A stretch of DNA of 64,000 nucleotides, from the NCBI RefSeq assembly GCF_913063425.1, contig NZ_CAJXYK010000021.1:27327-91326 (forward strand). The letters run 5' to 3'. The position numbers were made by a program, and so were the translations under genes. The notes under the pieces were generated by a model. It was not told the origin of the DNA and searched no databases. It was given only the letters and a program-made list of their open reading frames with translations. The stretch is from an uncultured Thiohalocapsa sp. (GTDB lineage Bacteria > Pseudomonadota > Gammaproteobacteria > Chromatiales > Chromatiaceae). Shown here piece after piece: positions 11,667-19,232 of this stretch. Every line of letters starts with the position of its first letter. Position 1 is the stretch's first letter.

Positions 11667-12524
11667 ATGAACACCCAAGACACCCGCACCTTCAGCTTCG
11701 AGCTGTTTCCGCCGAAGACGCCGGAGGGCATGGAGAAGCTCAAGGGCACCGTGGCCAGGCTCAATGCCGTCGGCCCCGAGTATTTCTCCTGCACCTACGG
11801 CGCCGGCGGGTCCACCCGCGAGCGCACCTTCCAGACCGTGGACTGGCTCTGTGCACAGGGCATTGACACCGCCCCGCATCTCGCCTGCATCGGCTCGGAT
11901 GAGGCCGAGATCCGCGACATCGTCGGCCACTACATCGACCGCGGCATCAAGCGCATCGTGGCGCTGCGCGGCGACATGCCCTCGGGCATGGGCAGCACCG
12001 GGCGCAGCGCCTTCCGCTATGCCAACGAGCTGGTGGCCTTCCTGCGCGCGGAGTACGGCGATCGCTTCAAGCTCGAAGTGGCCGCCTATCCGGAGTTCCA
12101 TCCCCAGGCGCCCAACGCCATGGCGGATCTCGAGAACTTCAAGCGCAAGGTGGACGCCGGCGCCGATGCCGCCATCACCCAGTACTTCTTCAACCCGGAT
12201 GCCTACTTCGAGTTCGTGGAGCTCTGCGACGAGGCGGGCATCGACATTCCCATCGTCGCCGGCGTCATGCCCATCACCAACTTCACCCAGCTGGCGCGCT
12301 TCTCGGACGCCTGTGGTGCGGAGATCCCGCGCTACATCAGAAAGCGCCTGGAGGCCTACGGCGACGACAAGGAGTCCATCCGCGCCTTCGGCCACGAGGT
12401 GGTGCTGGACCTCTGCCGCCGCCTGCTGGAGGGCGGCGCGCCCGGCATCCACTTCTACACCATGAACCAGGCCGAGGCGACGCTGAAGCTCTGGCAGGAG
12501 CTGGAGCTGCCCAGCGCCCACTGA
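11667..12524 (+). CDS. metF: 5,10-methylenetetrahydrofolate reductase
   Basis: Reduces methylene-tetrahydrofolate to methyl-tetrahydrofolate, the methyl donor for methionine synthesis. The 285-residue protein has the family start TFSFELFPPKTPEGMEKL, SCTYGAGGSTRERT, the FAD-site ALRGDMPSG near residue 97, AAYPEFHPQAPN, and AAITQYFFNPDAYFEF. The ATG at 11667 is chosen because the family similarity starts there. It is downstream of ahcY, the classic SAH-riboswitch operon partner, and recycles the homocysteine released by ahcY. Confidence 0.97.
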   Translation: MNTQDTRTFSFELFPPKTPEGMEKLKGTVARLNAVGPEYFSCTYGAGGSTRERTFQTVDWLCAQGIDTAPHLACIGSDEAEIRDIVGHYIDRGIKRIVALRGDMPSGMGSTGRSAFRYANELVAFLRAEYGDRFKLEVAAYPEFHPQAPNAMADLENFKRKVDAGADAAITQYFFNPDAYFEFVELCDEAGIDIPIVAGVMPITNFTQLARFSDACGAEIPRYIRKRLEAYGDDKESIRAFGHEVVLDLCRRLLEGGAPGIHFYTMNQAEATLKLWQELELPSAH

Positions 12525-12550
12525 GACCCCACTGCCACGGCGGCAGAGCG

Positions 12551-13246
12551 TCAACCGGGCGCGGCCCGCGGGTCGCGCTCCGGCCCAGTCGCGTCCAGCG
12601 CTCGCAGTCGCAGGTGGACCCCCAGCACGATCAGCAGGTTGGTCAGGGTCAGCAGGGCTTCGCTCGCACCGTGCAGCGCATCCGCATGCGACAGGCTCGG
12701 CAGCCCGAGCCGTCCCGTGGCGAAGCCGGTCGCCGCGACGGCGCCGGCAACGAACACCAGCAGGAACCAGAACCCCGCCACGGTCACCGGCGAGAAGAGC
12801 ACCGGCTCCCGGCGCTGAAGCACCACCAGAAGCACCAGGAAGGCCAGATAGGCCAGATTCGCCGCCGGCAGCAGCGCCGCCGCTGGCGTCGCCCCGAGCA
12901 GCCGGCCCGCCCCCCAGGCGACACCCGCCGCCAGCAGCCCCGCCACCACCCAGACGGCCGCAGCACGACCGCGCAGCAGCAGCCACGATGTCGCCGCCAG
13001 CAAGGACAGGCTGCCGAGAAAGGTGAACAACCGCGCGCTGTCCAGCAGCCCATGCAACCGGTCACCGCTCGCGTGGAATGCCAGGATCAAGAGCCCCCCG
13101 ACGAGGTGCGGCAGCATCGCAGCCGCGAACAGCCGCAGCCCCGGCCGACCGATGCGGATCCCATAGCGGCGGATCAGCAGCAGCGCCGCCAGCCACTCGC
13201 TCACCGTCAGCAGGTGGATGATCCAGGTGGGAATCGATAACAGCAT
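12551..13246 (-). CDS. Membrane protein fusing DUF2499 and DUF3593 domains
   Basis: A 231-residue polytopic membrane protein. The first about 95 residues match DUF2499 (Ycf49-like), seen in LLSIPTWIIHLLTVSEWLAA and in MLPHLVGGLLILAFHASGD. The last about 100 match DUF3593, seen in AGFWFLLVFVAGAVA and LSHADALHGASEALLTLTNL. Six or seven hydrophobic segments are visible. Both families are known mainly from cyanobacteria and plastids, usually as separate neighbouring proteins; here they form one chain. Function is unknown. The start is the ATG at 13244-13246, which opens exactly on the conserved N-terminus. It is divergent from the ABM monooxygenase. Confidence 0.7.
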   Translation of the reverse strand: MLLSIPTWIIHLLTVSEWLAALLLIRRYGIRIGRPGLRLFAAAMLPHLVGGLLILAFHASGDRLHGLLDSARLFTFLGSLSLLAATSWLLLRGRAAAVWVVAGLLAAGVAWGAGRLLGATPAAALLPAANLAYLAFLVLLVVLQRREPVLFSPVTVAGFWFLLVFVAGAVAATGFATGRLGLPSLSHADALHGASEALLTLTNLLIVLGVHLRLRALDATGPERDPRAAPG

Positions 13247-13295
13247 GCGCCCAACTCACAACCGGCAGTCTCTGTTGAAGACCTGAAGCGCCGGC

Positions 13296-13335
13296 GACAG
13301 TCACCACAACAAAATCGGTGACAGTTACCATAACG
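13296..13335. promoter_or_regulatory. Direct repeat, candidate tandem operator
   Basis: GACAGTCACCACAAC at 13296 and GACAGTTACCATAAC at 13320 are imperfect direct repeats 24 bases apart (about two helical turns), between two divergent genes. The second copy, as GGTGACAGTTACC, is itself close to palindromic. The regulator is unknown. Confidence 0.4.
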
Positions 13336-13432
13336 CAGGAGAGGCCCCCGCGGTGCCCTCCCCATCCGGGAGATGGTCGCCGCGTACCACATCTGCTGAA
13401 GTCGGCGCAGTTCGGCTGAGCCCCGCAGGACC

Positions 13433-13777
13433 ATGCCGCAGCTCGCAGCCACACCTGCACCGCCCTACTACGCGGTGATCTTCAGCTCCATCCGCAGCGA
13501 CCAGGACGCGGACGGCTATGCCCGCATGGCCGACGCCATGCTGGACCTCGCAGAACGACAGCCCGGTTTCCTCGGTGTCGAGAGTGCCCGGGAGACCGTC
13601 GGCATCACAGTGTCCTACCGGCGGGACGAGGAATCCATTCTGAACTGGAAACGCCACGTACATCATCCCGCGGCACAACGGCTCGGACGCCGGCGCTGGT
13701 ACAAGGACTATCGGGTCCGGGTGGCCCGGGTGGAGCCCGTCTATGCCTTGGGCGGGAGAGCACATGCAGCTGCGTGA
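13433..13777 (+). CDS. ABM-domain (antibiotic biosynthesis monooxygenase-like) protein
   Basis: A 114-residue protein with the ferredoxin-like ABM fold. Seen are YYAVIFSSIRSDQDADGYARM, DLAERQPGFLGVESARE, GITVSYRRDEESILNWKRH and HPAAQRLGRRRWYKDYRVRV, the usual order in stand-alone ABM proteins. Such proteins include small cofactorless or heme-associated monooxygenases; the substrate cannot be read here. It overlaps the next gene by 14 bases, which implies translational coupling with the methyltransferase. Confidence 0.85.
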   Translation: MPQLAATPAPPYYAVIFSSIRSDQDADGYARMADAMLDLAERQPGFLGVESARETVGITVSYRRDEESILNWKRHVHHPAAQRLGRRRWYKDYRVRVARVEPVYALGGRAHAAA

Positions 13778-14444
13778 CATCGTGCCCTGGGGCCGTTCCT
13801 TCGGGGAGTACAGGGCCATGTTCGCCCTCACCGGGGCGGACTTGAGCGGCCGGATACTGGGCTGCGCCGACGGCCCCGCGTCTTTCAATGCAGAGGCCAC
13901 CGCCCGGGGCGCCGACGTGGTGTCCGTGGACCCCATCTATGCCTTAGCCGCGGAGGACATCGAGCGCCGCATCGCCGCGGTGCGACCAGAGATCGAGGCC
14001 GGACTGCACGCGCACCGCGAGCGCTTCGTCTGGACGCACTTCGACGGCGTCGATGAGTTGGTCGCTGCACGCCTCGACAGCATGGCGCGCTTTCTCCTGG
14101 ACTACCCGGGCCCCGGGGCCTCGCCCAGGTATCGGGCCGCACGCTTACCCGATCTCCCCTTCAGCGACGGGGCGTTTGATCTCGCGCTGGTGTCGCACCT
14201 GCTCTTCAGCTACTCCGACCATCTGGATGCGAACGCCCACCGCCGCGCGGCGGCCGAGCTGATGCGTGTGGCGCGGGAGGTGCGCATCTTCCCGCTGGTG
14301 GACCTGCAAGCACGGCCGTCACCGCACCTGGAGTTGGTCTGCGCAACCGCGGACGCCGCCGGCCGGCAGCACCGCATCGACCCCGTGGACTATGAATTCC
14401 AGCGCGGCGGCAACCGCATGCTCCGGTTGATGCCTCCGGCTTGA
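13764..14444 (+). CDS. SAM-dependent methyltransferase-like protein
   Basis: A 226-residue protein with a degenerate class I methyltransferase core: GRILGCADGPASFNAEATARG (shortened here as LGCADGPASFN, motif I near residue 32), VVSVDPIYA with the ribose-binding acidic residue, and LPFSDGAFDLALVSHLLF (motif IV-like). The C-terminal half has REVRIFPLVDLQ and ends in NRMLRLMPP. The ATG at 13764 sits in the end of the ABM gene after GGCGGGAGAG. The substrate is unknown; coupling to an ABM protein suggests a two-gene small-molecule function. Confidence 0.75.
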   Translation: MQLRDIVPWGRSFGEYRAMFALTGADLSGRILGCADGPASFNAEATARGADVVSVDPIYALAAEDIERRIAAVRPEIEAGLHAHRERFVWTHFDGVDELVAARLDSMARFLLDYPGPGASPRYRAARLPDLPFSDGAFDLALVSHLLFSYSDHLDANAHRRAAAELMRVAREVRIFPLVDLQARPSPHLELVCATADAAGRQHRIDPVDYEFQRGGNRMLRLMPPA

Positions 14445-14455
14445 GCGCAAGGTCG

Positions 14456-15694
14456 TCAGCCGGCATCCCCGCCTGCCGCCAAAGACAGGTCCGCCTGGCG
14501 ACCGCCACGGCCTGAGCAACGCCGCCGCGCAAGCAGCAGCAGCCCGCCCAGCAGCCCGTTCAGCAGCAGGGGCAGCGTCGCCGGCGCGGCGGCGGGTGCC
14601 GGAAACGCCTGGTCGAAGCTGACATTGAAAGCCACCAGCGTGTTGAGCGACAGCGGATCGCCGTCATCTGCGATCATCAGGAGGGGACGGCTCAGGCCAT
14701 GCCAGGGCCCGAAGGCCAGACCCTCCAGGTTGTCGAAGATCAGCCCCTCGGTGGACAGGTCCAGCACCAAGTCCTTGGTGGCGGCCGTGACCAGCCCGCT
14801 CTCGAAATCCGCGGCGATGGCGTCAACCCCGGTTACATTGGTGGCCCCGCTCAGGTCCACCGCGAAGAGCCGCACGCTGAAGCCCGGAATGAATCCCCCG
14901 AAAAGCGTGGGGGCCCGTTCCAGCGCGAGCAGCGTCTGCGGCCCCGTCGCCAGCATGGCCACCAGACCGTTCTGGGTGCCGATGTCATCCAGCACATAGG
15001 CGTATTGTCCAACCTCGGTGCCCGTGCCGAGGTCGTATTCGATGAGCCGCGTCAGCGCGCTGCTGCCGCCGGTGAGCTCGTCCTGACTCAGACCCTCTTC
15101 GGCGCCGGTGAACAAGGCGCTGCCGTCCGGCGCGACCGCCACGCCCTCGAAGCCGCGATTGTGGCGAATGCCGTCGGGTGCGATGGGCGCGAAGGGGGCG
15201 GGCAGCGGCAGTTCCCCGGCGATGCTGCCGGTGGCGGGGTCCAGGCGGCCGACAAAGGGCTCATAACCGCCGCCGTTGGCATCGTTGGCGTTGCCATTGC
15301 CCTCGGTGCTCACCCACCAGCTGCCGTCGGCGCCGATGTGGATGCCCTCCGGGTCATCAGCGGAGCCGGAGAGCGCGAGCGGAAGCTCCGCGGTGACCGA
15401 CGCATCGCCGGCGTCCAAGGCACCGTCAGCCAGATCGACGCGCAAGCCGAAGGCGCGGCCCTCGTCCGAGAGCAGCACCCATTGCCCGGTGGCGGGGTCG
15501 TAGGCCAGGTCCGACAGCCCGCCGATACCGGTTGCGCCGCCCGCGGTCTCGGGCAGGGTGACAGACCCCAGGTAGTCGATGGCCGTGACGGACGCCGCCC
15601 GCACATCACCGACCATCATCACCGCCGTCAAGAACAAGGTCCCGAGCCAAGGCAGGGGCGCCGAGGCGCGGCTCAGGGTACGCATGATGGGCAT
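14456..15694 (-). CDS. Esterase-like activity of phytase family protein with membrane-sorting-like tail
   Basis: A 412-residue exported protein. After a signal peptide (to about residue 33, VGDVRAAS) comes a beta-propeller-like domain of the phytase-like esterase family, seen in GIGGLSDLAYDPATGQWVLL, DDPEGIHIGADGSWWVSTEG, RGFEGVAVAPDGSALFTGAE and NLEGLAFGPW. The C-terminus has PAPAAAPATLPLLLNGLLGG, more hydrophobic residues and RRRCSGRGGR, resembling VPLPA/PEP-CTERM sorting tails. Here the basic cluster is followed by about 20 extra residues, which is unusual for a sorting signal. The substrate is unknown; an alternative start three codons in is possible. Confidence 0.75.
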   Translation of the reverse strand: MPIMRTLSRASAPLPWLGTLFLTAVMMVGDVRAASVTAIDYLGSVTLPETAGGATGIGGLSDLAYDPATGQWVLLSDEGRAFGLRVDLADGALDAGDASVTAELPLALSGSADDPEGIHIGADGSWWVSTEGNGNANDANGGGYEPFVGRLDPATGSIAGELPLPAPFAPIAPDGIRHNRGFEGVAVAPDGSALFTGAEEGLSQDELTGGSSALTRLIEYDLGTGTEVGQYAYVLDDIGTQNGLVAMLATGPQTLLALERAPTLFGGFIPGFSVRLFAVDLSGATNVTGVDAIAADFESGLVTAATKDLVLDLSTEGLIFDNLEGLAFGPWHGLSRPLLMIADDGDPLSLNTLVAFNVSFDQAFPAPAAAPATLPLLLNGLLGGLLLLARRRCSGRGGRQADLSLAAGGDAG

Positions 15695-15912
15695 CTCAGG
15701 ACTCTCCGGCTCAGGCTTGTCAGCGGATTCTAACCCGCGATCCCGGCCCCGGCCCGCGCAGCCGGCAACTCACAAGCGCGACGACAGAGCCGGCGCACTC
15801 AATGCCCGCCCCGACGACGACGCCCACGACGAAGATCTCTGCATTTCTGGCCTGGAATCCGCACCGCGTGCGCCCACCTCCTGTCAAGACACCATGCAAC
15901 GCGGAGTCCGGC

Positions 15913-16248
15913 ATGCCCCACCTCGACTACACGGCCGTCACCAGCGGCGGTCGCGCCTTCGACATGCGCTTTCCGCTGCATCCCGAGACCACCTCCCGGG
16001 ACCAGGTCGCCGCGATGCTCACGCACACACTGGCGAGTATCAACGACACGGTGGCCGGCGGCGCGGCAGCAGCCGGCAGTGCGGTCAGCGACGGCGACAT
16101 CCTGCAGGCGCTCGCCATGGCCATGGCCGTGCGGGCGCGGATGATCGAGGCGCCGCCGGCCACGTCGCTGCGGCTCATGCACGAGCTCGTGGACACGGCC
16201 TATGCCGCCGCCCTGCAGGCACAGGACTACAGCGCCGGCCGCTCCTGA
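15913..16248 (+). CDS. Conserved-looking small hypothetical protein
   Basis: A 111-residue protein of unrecognised family. The ATG at 15913 (MPHLDYTAVTSGGRAFDMRF) is preferred over the longer open frame because upstream codons look non-coding. The body is an alanine-rich, probably helical protein (MLTHTLASINDTVAGG, ILQALAMAMAVRARMIEAPP, LRLMHELVDTAYAAAL) without a signal peptide. It is 28 bases upstream of the intradiol dioxygenase on the same strand and may be cotranscribed with it. Confidence 0.55.
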   Translation: MPHLDYTAVTSGGRAFDMRFPLHPETTSRDQVAAMLTHTLASINDTVAGGAAAAGSAVSDGDILQALAMAMAVRARMIEAPPATSLRLMHELVDTAYAAALQAQDYSAGRS

Positions 16249-16276
16249 CACCGGCACAGCCCAGCGGAGAGCCATC

Positions 16277-16930
16277 ATGCCCCACGAGCCCCGACAGCCC
16301 CGGCGCAGACAACTACTGTTCGCCGCAGCGGGACTGACAACCGGCCTGGCGCCGGCCCTGGGCCTGCCTGCGGCCCGCACGCCGACGCCCGTCCAGAGCC
16401 GCGGCCCCTTCTATCCGGACCGTCTGCCCCTGGACCGCGATAACGACCTCACCAGACGCATGCCGAAAGGCAATGCTGCCGACGGGGTTGCGCGCGGTGA
16501 GATCACCGACCTCGCCGGCCGGGTGCTGACCACGGAGGGCGCGCCGCTCGAGGGCGCTTTGGTGGAGATCTGGCAGTGCGATGCCAACGGGCGCTACCTG
16601 CACACGGGGGACCGGGGCGGCGCCCCGCGGGACCCGGGCTTCCAGGGCTACGGCCGCACGCGCACGGACAGCGACGGCGGCTATCGCTTCCGCACCATCA
16701 AGCCCGTGCCTTACCCCGGCCGTGCGCCGCACATCCATATCGCCGTGACCGCGGCCGATGGCCGGCAGTTCGTGACCCAGGTCTATGTCGAGGGTGCGCC
16801 GGAGAACCCGGGCGACTTTCTGCGGCGCCGTCTGCCGCCGGCGGAGCGCGCGGCGGTGACCGTGCCCTTTCACCCGGCGGCGGACGCCCCGGGCCTGCTT
16901 GCGGCGCACTTCGACATCGTCCTCGGCTGA
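16277..16930 (+). CDS. Intradiol ring-cleavage dioxygenase-like protein with Tat signal
   Basis: A 217-residue protein of the catechol/protocatechuate intradiol dioxygenase family. Non-heme Fe(III) ligand candidates are visible: Tyr in NGRYLHTGD, Tyr in VPYPGRAPHIHI and the two His of PHIHI. GPFYPD and LVEIWQCDANG also fit the family. The N-terminus RQPRRRQLLFAAAGLTTG is a twin-arginine-type signal, so the enzyme is probably exported folded with its iron. No other aromatic-degradation genes are nearby, which argues against a complete catechol pathway here; the substrate is unknown. Confidence 0.85.
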   Translation: MPHEPRQPRRRQLLFAAAGLTTGLAPALGLPAARTPTPVQSRGPFYPDRLPLDRDNDLTRRMPKGNAADGVARGEITDLAGRVLTTEGAPLEGALVEIWQCDANGRYLHTGDRGGAPRDPGFQGYGRTRTDSDGGYRFRTIKPVPYPGRAPHIHIAVTAADGRQFVTQVYVEGAPENPGDFLRRRLPPAERAAVTVPFHPAADAPGLLAAHFDIVLG

Positions 16931-16938
16931 CGGCATTC

Positions 16939-16958
16939 TCAGCGACTTGCGTCGCTGA
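16939..16958. terminator. Hairpin after the dioxygenase gene
   Basis: TCAGCGAC-TTGC-GTCGCTGA forms a perfect 8-bp stem with a 4-base loop between two converging genes. It is followed by AAAA rather than T on the plus strand, so it is a weak terminator by sequence. Confidence 0.4.
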
Positions 16959-17011
16959 AAATGGCGGGGGCTCCCGCCCCGCACGGGAAACGCCGATGCA
17001 TCGACCTTTCC

Positions 17012-17401
17012 CTATGGCATCGCGGGCTGCGGCTGGCTCTCGCCCGCGCCGAGCTCTTCCATGATGGTCACGGTGACGAGACCAAAATCATCCGCTGCGG
17101 TGATTTCCACGTCGAGCGACGATTCCACCATATCGCCCTGACCTGCGAGGGCATCCGCAACACTCATCAGAACCTCATCGACCTCCGTCTCCGGGAGGGT
17201 CACGGTGATCACGTTCATTGCGTCCCGGCTGGTGCCGACGGTGGTCATGTCCATCTCAAGATGCGGCGTTCCTTCCAGATTCACCGAAATCGCGTCGTAA
17301 ATCTCGTCGCTGACGACACCCTCCGCGGCGTGATGAGCGGCGAGCGGGCCGGCCATGCACAATGCAACGACGCCGACCGCGACCAGGGGTGCTTTTCTCA
17401 T
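17012..17401 (-). CDS. Small secreted protein of unknown function
   Basis: A 129-residue protein with a clear signal peptide (MRKAPLVAVGVVALCMAGPL then AAHHAAEG). The mature part is acidic and valine-rich (ISVNLEGTPHLEMDMTTVG, VITVTLPETEVDEVLMS, VESSLDVEITAADDFG) and looks like a small beta-sheet periplasmic domain. The start at 17399-17401 is supported by GGAGGAAG just upstream. The family is not recognised and no neighbour explains it. Confidence 0.7.
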   Translation of the reverse strand: MRKAPLVAVGVVALCMAGPLAAHHAAEGVVSDEIYDAISVNLEGTPHLEMDMTTVGTSRDAMNVITVTLPETEVDEVLMSVADALAGQGDMVESSLDVEITAADDFGLVTVTIMEELGAGESQPQPAMP

Positions 17402-18355
17402 TGACTTCCTCCTTCCGGAAAGGGCCGGGCGCATCGCAGCCGCACGATGGCCATTGTGTCGACGCCCGGCAGGTTGAAACCCGGCGTCCTGGACACCCGC
17501 GCAACTGATCCGATCCGAATGGATCGGCTGCGGTCAACGGACACGGCCCCCCTTGCCCGAAGCGAGGTACAGAACTTCAAAAACCATTCAAAATATAGAC
17601 CTTTGAACAGACCCGTCCGGCCCGTTCATCCCGTCAGGTGTTCGCTGGTCGGTCGATAAGTCGAACTTGGATACACTCTGTATGCAATCCCGAATCTCTC
17701 TGAACCTTGCAGGCATGGCGCAAAAAATCCGAAAGCGCAGTCAATCAATTCATTATTCAGTAACTTATTGAGCGGAATGACCTTTGGCAGCGCGCCGCAG
17801 ATCCCGCTGGCGGCGCTAATGGCGTGTGTACTCACCACAGGTGAAGCACCAGCCCGATCACCATCCCACCCATGAGTGCTTCACTGAACAAAAGCACGGC
17901 AGTGCCTTACGTTGGCATCAGCGGACGCTGTGCGGAACCAGCGCTGAGATGCGGCAATTCGTTCCTTGCTGTGGGGCGCATCAGGGCGCTCCGGCGCGCG
18001 GTGGCGTCGCGGGCATCGTGCGGGCGAAGACCAGCGGATGGACACCTGGAAGAACGACGCCTCCCAGATCACGGCCCGGAGAAAAGCCGCATGATCATCG
18101 GGATACAGGCCCCGATCGAGGCAGAACGGGCAGGGCTCGACGCTGCCGGCTGCAGCGGCAAGGGTCCGGACGCGGCCCGCCCGAACCGGCCGCGACGGCG
18201 CCTGAGCTTCCGCTGACGCCCCGGTTTCACCTGGCTCCGAGGGCCTCCTGTCACGATCTCAGGCCTTGGGCATAAACTGCTGAGCACGGACAGAGAAAGG
18301 GACAGGCGGCGAACGGAGCCGGCAGGGAGTCCGCAGACGTGAATCGAGCAGGCAT
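17402..18355. other. Gene-poor, partly AT-rich interval
   Basis: About 950 bases without a supported gene. The section 17565-17790 is much richer in A/T than the rest of the window (for example around CAAAATATAGACC and TCAATTCATTATTCAG). Short frames exist on both strands but have neither ribosome sites nor recognisable domains. It may be a decayed insertion or a regulatory spacer for the following gene. Confidence 0.5.
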
Positions 18356-18922
18356 GTGCCCAATTTCGTAACATCGACGCAGCAGTCACGCACGAGCCGA
18401 CCGGGACCGGGAACCTTGGACCAAGACGCCTTCCGCGACACCTACAACGCCGTCAACGAGCGCCGCTGCCCGTACGAGAAGTCCATCCTCACGGGCAACT
18501 GCGACTGCGCCCGGGCCAAGCGCTTCTGCATCGCCGAGCGCGAGGGGGTGCGCTGCGCCACCGACGACGCCCAGGCGCGCTGCCTCGCGTTTCTGGAGCA
18601 TGTGCGCCTCCAGGCGCGCTTTGCGCTCAGGACCACCGACGGGCACTCGGCGCTGCCGCATGCCAAGGCCATGCGCGTCCAGGTGGGCGGCCTGCGCGGC
18701 GTGCGCGCGGCCCTTGCCGGTGATGAGCCCGTGGACGCATCGAGTCCGATCGAGGACGTCGACGGCCTGCTGCACGCGGCGGTGGACCGCTTCGGCACGC
18801 TCGACGCGTTTCCCTACGCCCTGATCATCCAGCAAATCGCCGCCTACAAGGGCCGGCAGTCCTTCCGCGAGCGGCGGCGTCAGCGCAAACAGGCCGATGA
18901 TCCCGATGACGAGCCGGCCTGA
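18356..18922 (+). CDS. Cysteine-cluster protein of unknown function
   Basis: A soluble 188-residue protein. The early part carries a cysteine cluster in RRCPYEKS, GNCDCARAKRFC and EGVRC, which could bind a metal or an Fe-S cluster. Then come HSALPHAKAMRVQVGGLRG and a charged C-terminus (RRRQRKQADDPDDEPA). Codon usage is coding-like from about 18416, where a TTG could be the true start (giving LDQDAFRDTYNAVNERR); the ATG at 18356 lacks a good ribosome site. I do not recognise a characterised family, although the cysteine spacing suggests a conserved one. Confidence 0.65.
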   Translation: MPNFVTSTQQSRTSRPGPGTLDQDAFRDTYNAVNERRCPYEKSILTGNCDCARAKRFCIAEREGVRCATDDAQARCLAFLEHVRLQARFALRTTDGHSALPHAKAMRVQVGGLRGVRAALAGDEPVDASSPIEDVDGLLHAAVDRFGTLDAFPYALIIQQIAAYKGRQSFRERRRQRKQADDPDDEPA

Positions 18923-19130
18923 GCGGAATCAGGCTGACAGGCCAGCGCCTCCCCGCACCCAGGACCGGGCGCACTCGCCAGACAACCAACCTGACACAGG
19001 GAGGCAGTCCGGGCCTGCAAGCGTGCCAAGCCGGGTGCGTGCCACTGCGGATGCCCCATCTGCAGCAGTCACTCGCAAGTTGGAACAACGAGGAAAACGA
19101 TGCCAGGACCGGTGCCGACGCGGCTGAGGG

Positions 19131-19232
19131 TCAGCCCGCCCCCTCGTCGCGCAGATAGAGCCAGATGAGTGCGCCGATGAACGCGAACACGACGACGTTG
19201 AGCACCGTGTCGATGAGGCTGCCGACGATCAT
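19131..19232 (-). CDS. 33-residue single-helix membrane peptide coupled to BCCT transporter
   Basis: A tiny open frame whose ATG (19230-19232) overlaps the stop of the BCCT gene (ATGA). It encodes a short N-terminus, one hydrophobic helix (LNVVVFAFIGALIWLYL) and the charged tail RDEGAG. GGAGGG precedes the start by a few bases. Translational coupling and the sensible membrane topology argue that it is real, perhaps a small accessory subunit or regulator of the transporter. No known family is recognised. Confidence 0.6.
   Translation of the reverse strand: MIVGSLIDTVLNVVVFAFIGALIWLYLRDEGAG

Noticed and set aside
9971..11794. Long minus-strand frame opposite ahcY and metF
   Set aside because: Histidine/valine/aspartate-rich composition typical of antisense frames in high-GC genes; it also runs across the SAH riboswitch.
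17826..18275. Small open frames in the 17.8-18.3 kb gap
   Set aside because: Several overlapping short frames on both strands, none with ribosome site, domain or coding-like third-position bias.
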